Shown here: in pieces, positions 1 to 7,540 of the stretch
Layout: every line of letters starts with the position of its first letter
Numbering within the stretch: position 1 is the stretch's first letter
DNA from: Cochliopodium minus
Lineage: Eukaryota; Discosea; Himatismenida; Cochliopodiidae
Direction: 5' to 3'
DNA: 18,696 nt
NCBI GenBank assembly: GCA_024220525.1
Contig: JAMYWO010000136.1
Location: 97,452 to 116,147 of the forward strand
Program-made: the position numbers and the translations under genes
Notes under the pieces: model-generated
The model's database searches: none
Seen by the model: only the letters and a program-made list of their open reading frames with translations
What the model was told of the DNA's origin: nothing

Positions 1-74
1 TTTTTATTTTCTTTATTTTTTATTTTAATTTTTATTTATTTTGATTTTTGATTTTATTTATTTATAAAGCTTAC

Positions 75-1058
75 TCCAACTGACATCCCTCCCGACATTG
101 CACTTCCCAGATTTTGAAAAACGCTCCCCTTTTCTGTTTCTCTGTAATTCACCGCTATTCCAAAATTTTTTTCCTTCATTCCTTTTTTTTTAAAAAAATA
201 ATTTTTAAAGAGTTTTTTTTACATATTTTTATATTTTTGTATTTATATTTTTTTATTTTTATATTTTTATATTTATATTTATTTATTTATTTATTTTTTT
301 ATTTTTTTATTTTTTATTTTTTATTTTTATTTTTTTATTTTTTACCTGTTAATACTCCACAGTAGCCCATCCACGTAGTTGTTTTGTAAAGTAACTTGTT
401 TTCTTTGTAAACGTCCATTTCTATTGTCAAGTCGGAGAGCCATAAAAATTGCCTATTAAAAAAATTCAAATGTTTATTTTGAAGGATCACAAAAGATCAT
501 GTTTGAAGGTTTGTTTTAATGAATAAATTTAAGAAATTATATTGTTAATTTAAAATTAAAAAAAAAAATTTAAAATTTCTTTACCAATCCATCACTCTTG
601 CCATATAAGGAGGATAATTATCTTCCTTTGATCCATTTATCACTATAGAGGTGCATGCAGAGATTAACTCGTAAGCAAATTGAATAATCATGAACTCGGA
701 GGGATCCATCCCCAATAATCTGGCTATTGAGATCATTTCCCTCTTGTACATTGCAAAGGGTGATATCATCTTGAAGCTGAAGAGAAGGAGGGTTTTTAAT
801 GTCTTACCCAATTCTTCCAATAAAAATTTTTCGAAATGAACCAATGCTCCTTTTATCAAATCCATATTCGGTTTGATTATATCTGAATATATAAATATAT
901 ATTTAAATGTTTGTTTATTAAATTTGATTTAAAATATATATTGAAGGTTTATATCATCATATACCATCCCATCTTTGCTCCATGGGAAGATCTAAATTCA
1001 ATTTGTAATATTTTACATCTTTTTCGACTATCCTTCTTTTTAAATTTGAATAAATCAT
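75..1058 (-). CDS. Acid ceramidase / N-acylethanolamine amidase-like protein, 3' partial
   Basis: This is an N-terminal-nucleophile amidase related to acid ceramidase (ASAH1) and NAAA, enzymes that hydrolyse N-acyl lipids in lysosomes. Four exons assemble in one frame: 1058-965, 882-585, 452-346 and 181-75. Introns are GT-AG, and the last donor (74-73) leads into an intron that leaves the window. Exon 1 carries the family pattern LDLPMEQRWD. Exon 2 carries ELISACTSIV; the Cys (about residue 108) is the expected autocatalytic nucleophile of the CTSIV motif. Exon 3 gives TTWMGYCGVLTG, and exon 4 continues with an AVNYR block. The start ATG at 1058 is the first in-frame Met of exon 1. No signal peptide is visible from it, so an upstream leader exon may be missing or the protein may not be secreted. 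It is divergent from MSH2, with 189 nt between start codons. The C-terminal third is not in the window. Confidence 0.9.
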
Positions 1059-1247
1059 TTTTCGGTTCGAATTTTTTTTTTATTTTAGTCTTTGTAATCT
1101 GGTTCAGTACTTTACATCAGTTGATGAAACGATGTCTTTTCATTCGAGTATTAATAATATGAAACAATATATTTTAGAAGAAATATTCTTTGAAAGAAAA
1201 ATAAAAAAATTGATCAAGAGAAAAAATATTGAGAAAAAGATCTCATT
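1059..1247. promoter_or_regulatory. Divergent intergenic region between amidase and MSH2
   Basis: These 189 nt separate the start codons of two divergent genes, so both promoters and 5' UTRs should lie here. It is AT-rich with no recognisable motif that I can defend. No exon-like block could be joined in frame to either gene. Confidence 0.4.
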
Positions 1248-2485
1248 ATGTCTGATTTCATTTCATTATACAGGAATTTTCCATCTGTAAATAATTTTTT
1301 CTTCAAATATTCAAATAATTGAAATATTTTTGATATAAACAAAATAAAGAAACCTAAAAATTGCATCAGATTCTTCGATAGAAGAGATTTCTTCACAGTA
1401 TATGGAGAAGATGCAATATTCATCGCATCCACTTACAATAAAACAACAGGAACAGTAAAATACATAGGAGGTGAATCACAATTGGCATCCCAAACAATCC
1501 AATCGAGGTTATTGAATTCTATCTTGAAGGATCTCGTTGATAAAAAGAATTATTCCTTTGAAATTTGGGCAAATAAGAAACAAACATGGGAATGTGTAAG
1601 AAAGGGATCTCCTGGTAATTTTGAGAATTTTGATTATGAAGGTGAGGGAGAGGGAGAAGGTAATTTGATTATGGCGGTAAACATTGGCCGGGAACAAAAT
1701 CAAATTTTGATTGGGATTGCTTATGTGGATCAGATAACCAATCAATTTGGGGTATCTCAATTTGTGGACGATAATAAACTCAGTAAACAAATTTTCCAAA
1801 GAGAATATTTAAATTAATATGAGCAGATAAATGCATTTTTCTGGAAAGATGGAATATTTTCAAATTATCATTATTATTTAATAATGATTCATAAAATTGA
1901 GGATCATCTCAATTAAAAACTTTATAAAAAAAAAATTAAAAAAAAACAAAAATGCTTGAACATTTGGTCTCAAACAATATTTTTGTTATAGAAAAAAAAC
2001 AAGCAAAATACATTTAAAGTGTAAACAAGAATAGTTCAAATGAACTTTGTTACCTTCATCTTTTTTTTTGTTATATTTTTTTTAATTTTAATAAATTTTA
2101 AGATCATAAAATAAAAAAAAATTAAAAATTTTAATTCTTATTCATTCTTTATTCAATTAATTTGAATTTTTTTTTATTTGTGTCAAAGGCAACTTGGAAT
2201 CATCCATGGTGCAGCTGGGAGCAAAAGAAATTCTGATTTCCCTCAACGAAACCAAGTTCCCCATCAAAGACATCAAGAACGTGTTTGAAAGATGCGACGT
2301 GGTTCTCACCGAACAAAAGCAAAAGTCTTTCAAAACTTCCAACATAGAACAAGATCTCAAAAGACTCCTCAACGCTGACATCCATCCCACCATTTCTACT
2401 TCTGAGCTTGAATTGACTCTTGCCATGGGTTCTCTTTCTTCTCTCATTCTTTATCTCGAGTTGATCAATGACGACACTAATCATG
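1248..2485 (+). CDS. msh2: MSH2 mismatch-repair protein, N-terminal part only (3' truncated)
   Basis: This is the N-terminal part of eukaryotic MutS homologue 2, which pairs with MSH6 or MSH3 to recognise DNA mismatches. Exons are 1248-1286, 1350-1782 and 2189-2485; introns are 63 and 406 nt, GT-AG. Exon 1 plus exon 2 gives FISLYRNFPS then KPKNCIRFFDRRDFFTVYG, collinear without gaps with the MSH2 start (RFFDRGDFYT-type block), which fixes the acceptor at 1349. Exon 2 includes KGSPGNFENF and IGIAYVD. Exon 3 begins NLESSMVQLGAKE and ends ILYLELINDDTNHG. This covers the mismatch-binding domain and most of the connector domain, about 256 residues of an expected 900 or more. The lever, clamp and ATPase domains are absent: after the donor at 2486 there is only A/T sequence, then the opposite-strand GH99-like gene. 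As assembled it cannot encode a working MSH2. An EGEGEGEG run inside the connector region is unusual. Confidence 0.93.
1783..2188 (+). other. Long MSH2 intron 2
   Basis: This 406-nt intron is six times longer than the 63-nt first intron. Its left half (about 1810-2090) is less homopolymeric than typical introns here and could be an old insertion. No open frame or match to the other repeats of this window was seen by eye. Removing it restores the AGC serine codon at the junction and the NLE block typical of MSH2. Confidence 0.75.
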
Positions 2486-2730
2486 GTTTGTTTTTTTTTC
2501 AAAAAATTTTTTTTTTTAATATTTTTTTATTTAATTTTATTTTATGTATTCATTTTTTTATTTAATATTTTTTATTTTTTTATTTTTTATGTATTCATTT
2601 TTTTATTATTTTATTTATTTTATTTATTTTATTATTTATTTATTTTTTATTTTTATTTTTATTTTTATTTTTTTATTTATTTTTATTTTTATTTTTATTT
2701 TTTTATTTTAATTATTTTTTTTTTCATCAC
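2486..2730. other. A/T tract at the convergence of two truncated genes
   Basis: The tract is almost pure T-rich sequence (TTTTA/TTTTTA blocks). It begins at the MSH2 exon 3 donor on the plus strand and ends at the probable GH99-like exon 3 donor on the minus strand. Both genes should continue through it, but no further exon of either is present. It is a natural place for an assembly mis-join or a real breakpoint. Confidence 0.7.
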
Positions 2731-3885
2731 TCTTTGATCAACTGAAGGCTTTGTTTGGTATAAACAGGATCACAGTTTGAATAAAGTGAAAATGGTGCGA
2801 AACTAGCACCAAAATCTTCTGGAGGATTCTGTAAAGAAAATCATTTATTTATGTTTTATGTTATTTTTTTTTATTTTTATTTTTTATTTTTTATTTTTTA
2901 TTTCAAATTTCAAATTTCAAATTTCAAATTTCAAATTTTTTTTATTTTTTATTTTTATTTTTTTATTTCAAATTTTTTTCAAATTTTTTAATTTTTTATT
3001 TTTTTTTTATTTCAAATTTTTTATTTCAAAATTTTTATTTTTTATTTTTTTATTTTTATTTCATTTTTTTTTTTACATACATATTTAACTCCATGAGGAA
3101 AATCGTTTCTCCTTTCTTCTCTCCAATAAGGCAATATCTCATGATCCCAATGTGCCCAATTATTGTCAAAAGTGATATTGTTGTACCACAAATAATAGAA
3201 TATGAAAGAAGTTACTTTTTCAAATAAAAAAATATAATATTTTTTTTTATTTTTTTTTTTTTACCCTTTTTTTGTTTCTTTATATCTTTTTCTTTGATTT
3301 ATATAAAATAAAATTATTAAATTATAAAAGAAAATGAATTATATTTTTAAAATCATTTCTCCCAATAATATATTGGGTGGAATTAAAAAAATTGTCATGT
3401 AGATTTTGATCTATTAATTTAAAATCATCTTGATATAAACATATTAAACCTAAGAAATTTCATCAATGTTTCGAGATATATAAGAAAGTGAAATAATTGA
3501 TCACATATCAATTTGAATGAGCTCATTGATATTGATTATAAAAAATTTTGCCTTTAAATTGTTGATTTATTTTGGGTTCATCCAAGCCAATATTTTTGTC
3601 TTGTTGATCTTTATATTTGTTCTCGATCTTATCACTATCAATCTCCATTCTCCATCTTTTCTCGTCACCCTTGATCCTTCCTATTGTATCAGGGGAGGCA
3701 ATATCATCAAGGAGATCCCTTGCATCATCAGGCCTGGATGCTTTCTTGTGGGGATCATTGGGATTGATCGGCTTATTGTTGAGGATGGCGCTGGTATCTA
3801 TGATGAATGAATAGGTAATGATAAGGGATATAGTGGCAAAAATGATAGAGAGGAAAATGAGAAGAACATTCTTATTAAATTTCAT
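2731..3885 (-). CDS. GH99 / endo-alpha-mannosidase-like protein, N-terminal part only
   Basis: It resembles the N-terminal part of GH99 enzymes (Golgi endo-alpha-mannosidase type). Exons are 3885-3552, 3214-3081 and 2828-2731, total 566 nt in one frame. Residues about 5-29 form a single hydrophobic segment (NVLLIFLSIIFATISLIITY), suggesting a type II signal anchor; a charged, Pro/Asp-rich stem follows. The family region then reads FIFYYLWYNN, NNWAHWDHEILPYW, PHGVKY and NPPEDFGASFAPFSLYS, matching the WYGNP / HWNHxxLPHW / NPPDDIGSSFYPxLGxYSS series of GH99. Intron 1 (3551-3215) has a GC donor (AAAG/GCAAAA) because no GT lies before the in-frame stop. Intron 2 (3080-2829) contains a heptamer repeat. 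The probable last donor is GTGATG at 2730. The catalytic part is missing, since the next sequence on this side is plus-strand MSH2. A related GH71-like fold is possible, but the HWDH and NPPED blocks favour GH99. Confidence 0.85.
2901..2935 (+). repeat. Heptamer microsatellite TTTCAAA x5
   Basis: Five perfect tandem copies of TTTCAAA lie inside intron 2 of the GH99-like gene, with degenerate single copies (ATTTCAAA, TTTTTCAAA) in the following 100 nt. It stands out from the plain T/A runs around it. Confidence 0.9.
3361..3377. repeat. Small perfect inverted repeat in GH99-like intron 1
   Basis: CCCAATA and TATTGGG flank a 3-nt loop (ATA). It lies in the 337-nt GC-AG intron, in one of the few G+C-containing stretches of that intron. 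The function is unknown, and it may be chance. Confidence 0.5.
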
Positions 3886-4159
3886 TTTTTTTTTTTTGCA
3901 TGTATCCAACAAAGTAGACAAAAAAATTAATGAGAAACATCACATTGGGATCATTTTATGATTGGGATTGTATATATACATCATATAGAATCTGATAAAT
4001 TGTATTTATATCAACAAATAACCATTGAATAAATTTTTAAAGCTTTTCAAATAATCAATATATATTTTATTATTTTTGAATAAATCAAAAAAAAATGGTG
4101 TTTAAACTTTAATAATTTTGTAACAAAATCAGTTTTGTTTTTTTTTTTCTAAAAATGTT
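3886..4159. other. Intergenic region upstream of GH99-like gene, downstream of lysozyme
   Basis: This 274-nt AT-rich spacer lies between two minus-strand genes. It should hold the lysozyme 3' UTR and poly(A) signals and the GH99-like promoter. A poly-T run directly precedes the GH99-like ATG (poly-A on the coding strand), a pattern also seen before several other starts in the window. No coding block was found. Confidence 0.5.
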
Positions 4160-6004
4160 TTAGATGGTAGGAGCCCAGTTGATATCATAGCTTTTTAAAA
4201 TAAAATAAAAGTTAATTTTTTAAAAAGTAAAGTTAATTTTATATTAAAAAAAAAAAGTTTATTTTTACCTTGCACCACATTTAGCACCTGCATCACTGAA
4301 TTGTTTCAAGTATGGTTTGGACCAACCTCCAAAAGGGGCTTTTGGATGAAGAAATAATAATTTGATTTAATTTAATTTAATTTATTTTTTGAAAACTTTT
4401 TTATTTTACTGAAATCACCGAAATCTAACAAATAAAATATTTAAAAAATTAAAAAATCAATTATTAATAAAAAAAATTTTTTTTTACCTGGCACGCTGAT
4501 AAACAAATAAATAAAGATTCAAAATTTTTTTTTTTTTTTTGGATACCCGTCATAGTGAGCATACTTTCAAAAAAAAGTTCAATTATTTTTTTTTTTGATG
4601 AAAAAAAAAAAAATTATGAAAACTCACCCACAAAGGCAAGTGGAAAGCACCATTGTAGTTTCCTTTGTTGAAATTTTAAAAAAAAAATAATAATAAAAAA
4701 AATACAATGAAAAAAATTACCAAAGATTGGTTCCCATTGGGATGCTAAAAATAGTGAATACGAAAATTATTTTTATTATTTCCATTTTTTATTTTTCGTT
4801 TTTTTTTTACAAGAACTAAAGGTTATATATTTGTTGAAGAAAAAAAAAAATTAAAAAAAAATTAAAATTTATTTGAAACAGTTTTTTGAGGGTTTGGTTT
4901 ACCTGTAGACACCTAGAGGGATTTTGAGTGCTTCAGCCCTTTGGACGAGCTCTTCGTAGAACTTACGGTTGAAGGTGGTATCTCTGAAAATTGAACAAAA
5001 AACAAAAAATTAAAATTAAAAAATAAAGAAAAATAAAAAAAAAAATTTATTTTAAAAATTTAATTTGAAAAAAAAATTGTGTACCTCCAATATTGTGTTC
5101 CCTTTGATAAATCGAAAATTTTTATTTTGAAAAAATTTCTTGTTTTCTTAAAAGTTTACCTCAATATCCAACCACAAGACTCTGTATTTAACATCGTTCT
5201 TGGTGAGGAAATCGTGGAGTTGGTTCACTTGGTCTGTTCCACTTGCGGAGCATTTTGGGCCTAATTAAGATTTAAAAAAATGATAAATAAAAATTTCTGA
5301 AGAGATACAAGGAAACATGTAAAGATCGACCTTTTTTTAAAAAAAAAAAATTTAAATTTTAAATTTAAAATTTAAATAGATATATAAAAATAATTCTATT
5401 TTTGGAAGAAATAATTACAGGGCTGTTCAAAAAAATTGATTAATTTGGTTTATCTCATTGATGGATAAAATAGCTCCCGGAGTCATAAGATTGTTTAATT
5501 ATGAAATTAAAATTACCTTATTCCTGCATCATGTGCATTTTTTCTTTAATTTCAAGCAAAATATTAGATGGCATATTATCAATATTTTTTTAAACGAGGT
5601 TTTTTGAATAATTATTTATATAAATAAATAAATTAATATTTTTACGCTGTAGCAACAACATTTGGATCTGGTCTTCCTCTAAAATGGAGAAAAATTTGAT
5701 TTCAATCAAAGAAATTTAATAATATAAAAATATAAATTTTATATTTTTTTTATTCGGTTGGTATACAGTGATTCATACTATAAGAAGATTGAAAAAATTT
5801 CGTTAATTAAATTAGGAGAAATTTTATTTGCGTTTGATTTTTTCTTACTGCTCTGATGATGGCATAGGTCAAGTTTTGTGCTCTCAAGCATGAGAAGGTG
5901 GTTTTTGCAACAGGTTGGGATACATCGACACCATAGTATTTATCTGCATATCCAAAAGCAGAGGAAAGGTAAATTACAACTAAAAGAAAACAAATCAATT
6001 TCAT
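4160..6004 (-). CDS. Secreted GH25 lysozyme, 17 exons with microexons
   Basis: This is a GH25-type muramidase that cleaves the bacterial peptidoglycan glycan chain, probably secreted or delivered to phagolysosomes. Exons: 6004-5849, 5777-5767, 5678-5646, 5543-5517, 5422-5419, 5330-5309, 5260-5160, 5101-5085, 4983-4903, 4815-4811, 4744-4721, 4662-4628, 4563-4547, 4495-4488, 4424-4410, 4338-4269 and 4190-4160. They sum to 657 nt, 218 residues plus TAA. Residues 1-18 form a signal peptide (MKLICFLLVVIYLSSAFG). YYGVDVSQPV holds the first catalytic-site Asp (about 27); WLDIEGTQYW holds the Asp116-x-Glu118 pair. Further family blocks are GRPDPNVVAT, VDLYMFPCPKC, PLWYAHYDG and TPFGGW. Every junction is GT-AG, and the phases add up only when the 11-, 4-, 5- and 8-nt exons are included. 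The length is normal for the amoebal family, so the gene appears complete and intact. Confidence 0.95.
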
Positions 6005-6647
6005 TTTTTTTTTTATTGGGTTGGTGATTTAAAATTATTATTATGATAAGAGATTTTACAAAAAACGTGATGAAAGTTATGATTAGTTTGTCTAAATTAT
6101 TGAAGGATTGCAATCCTGAAAAAGATGAGAAGGGGTTGGAAAAAGAGAGTAAGATATAAATTAGATTATCAAACAACAAAAATAGTGAATTGAATTTATT
6201 CTTTTGAGATCACATTAATTTAGAAACAAAAAACTCATCAAACTAAATTCTTTTTAAAAAGTGTTTATAAATTGAGTTTCCATTTGAAGGTAAAGAGAAT
6301 AGAGCTCGATTACTTCAAAGTTTTTCAAGTAAGAATTCTAACTTAAATTCTGGAAAAAGTCTTCTTTAATAGAATTGTTACTATGCTATTATATAAATTG
6401 AATAGCGCAACATGCTTGCTATCTGTATCAGTTTTTTCGAGCATTTCCATTTTAAGATTTATCCAGAGTGTGGATCATTTCAATGTGGTAATGCAAAAAT
6501 AAGTTTAATTCAGAAACCCATTTTATTATATTGATCTTTTAACATAAAATTTGTTTTTTTCATTTGTTTTGGATTGGGAGGTTTTGTTTTCTTTATTTTT
6601 TTTTAATCATAATTTCATTTTCATTTTTTTTTTTTTCTATCAAATAG
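6005..6647. other. Region upstream of lysozyme; possible unassigned plus-strand exons
   Basis: This 643-nt stretch starts with the lysozyme promoter and 5' UTR on the minus strand (poly-T directly before its ATG on the plus strand). Between about 6280 and 6500 base composition is less extreme, and short blocks look exon-like, for example 6300-6330 (reading NRARLLQSFS before a GTAAGA donor) and 6450-6490 (before GTAATG). They may be upstream exons of the terminal exon at 6648, but I could not chain them in one frame. Confidence 0.3.
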
Positions 6648-6737
6648 GATTGGGTAAAGAAGGAAGCAAAGTTACCATTCAGTTATAACAACAAAAGACC
6701 TGGGTATGAATTGCAACTGGATTGGGATAAGTCCTGA
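6648..6737 (+). CDS. Terminal exon of an unidentified gene
   Basis: After a long T-rich tract ending in a good acceptor (TCAAATAG) there are 30 codons ending in TGA. They begin DWVKKEAKLPFSYNN and continue KRPGYELQLDWDKS. The higher G+C and protein-like composition argue for a true last exon of a plus-strand gene whose earlier exons lie upstream, probably in 6280-6500. I do not recognise the family; it is rich in Lys, Asp and aromatic residues with no membrane segment. Phase 0 at the acceptor is assumed from the open frame. Confidence 0.4.
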   Translation, partial: DWVKKEAKLPFSYNNKRPGYELQLDWDKS

Positions 6738-6831
6738 AAAAAATTCAAAAAAAAAAAACAAAAATGAAAATTAAAAATTATCAAAATAATAAATTTAATA
6801 TTAAAAAAAATTAACTTAAGTTCATCAAAAA

Positions 6832-7089
6832 ATGAATGATAATAAAAATGATGAAGAAAAAATGCAAAAGATGTTGGATCATTGGGATGATGAACAATTT
6901 CTGGGAATGTTGCATTTTTGGGAGGACTTAGATTATACAGATCAGGTACTTGCAGAATCGGGCTGTAAAGAAAATGAAAAAGTAATGAATTTATTGCTAT
7001 CCTTCTTCAAACAAGCAAAAAAAAGGGGATATAAGGATATCAATTTTCCAAGCCAAGATTATGGCACAATTCAAGAGGGTTGTTATTAA
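6832..7089 (+). CDS. Small acidic hypothetical protein, 85 aa
   Basis: This is a single open exon with ATG in an A-rich leader, the usual setting for starts in this window, ending in TAA. The protein begins MNDNKNDEEKMQKMLDHWDD and has an acidic, helix-prone body (FLGMLHFWEDLDY; VMNLLLSFFKQAKKRG). There is no signal peptide or membrane segment, and I recognise no family. The end (GAGG/GTTGTT) could be read as a weak donor, but no in-frame downstream exon was found, so the single-exon model is preferred. Only 94 nt separate it from the previous stop. Confidence 0.5.
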   Translation: MNDNKNDEEKMQKMLDHWDDEQFLGMLHFWEDLDYTDQVLAESGCKENEKVMNLLLSFFKQAKKRGYKDINFPSQDYGTIQEGCY

Positions 7090-7540
7090 AATTAATTGTT
7101 TAACCCTCATAGCAAAATTTATTGATTTCATCTAATTTTATGTCAATCATTTGGGAAATTTCCAATCCAATCTCAAAGGTGTATCAAAACCAGAAAGTGA
7201 ATGTTTATTTGAACAAGAATTTTTTATTTGATCAAGAATTTATATTTTGAGGTTTTGAAAAAAATTCAAAAACTTTGAATTATTGAAACCCATTTTGATT
7301 GAAACTAAAAACTTAATGATTAAAAGTTTATATTTTCTGTTGTGAATAAGTTTACATTTATGATGGGAAAAAGATGATCTGTAAATAAAAATTAAGTTTA
7401 TTTGATCATTAGTTAAATTGGAGAAAAAGAAATTGGGAATGAATTGATGGAGCTCCTTGAGAATATCTTTAATTTGCAGGATGAGTAACTGATAAATAAA
7501 GTTAATTATACACAATATAAAAATTAAATTAAAAATTGAA
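7090..7540. other. Intergenic region upstream of kelch gene
   Basis: This 451-nt AT-rich stretch has no convincing exon on either strand. It should contain the 3' end of the small acidic gene and the promoter of the kelch gene. A minus-strand open frame (7240-7515) is low in complexity and lacks family similarity. Confidence 0.4.

Noticed and set aside
114-365. Plus-strand open frame with Phe/Ile/Leu-rich product
   Set aside because: It overlaps minus-strand amidase exons 3 and 4 and the homopolymer intron between them; the product is a translation of T/A repeats.
1214-1799. Minus-strand open frames at 1214-1432 and 1509-1799
   Set aside because: They are shadows of MSH2 exons 1 and 2; the plus frame has clear family similarity.
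2157-2502. Minus-strand open frames opposite MSH2 exon 3, considered as missing GH99-like exons
   Set aside because: No GH99 motif is present and the plus strand is MSH2 without gaps.
2747-2830. Reading this block as MSH2 exon 4 with an in-frame TAG, hinting at stop-codon reassignment
   Set aside because: The minus strand reads NPPEDFGASFAPFSLYS with proper splice sites, a clear GH99-like exon; the plus reading does not match MSH2.
1331-3475. Similarity between 1331-1380 (MSH2 intron/exon) and 3431-3475, suggesting an MSH2 fragment in the GH99-like intron
   Set aside because: The longest exact match is about 11 AT-rich bases and the frame is not kept; chance is sufficient.
5940-6179. Minus-strand hydrophobic open frame upstream of the lysozyme ATG
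   Set aside because: It runs into the lysozyme exon in another frame and its product is low-complexity; most likely 5' UTR.
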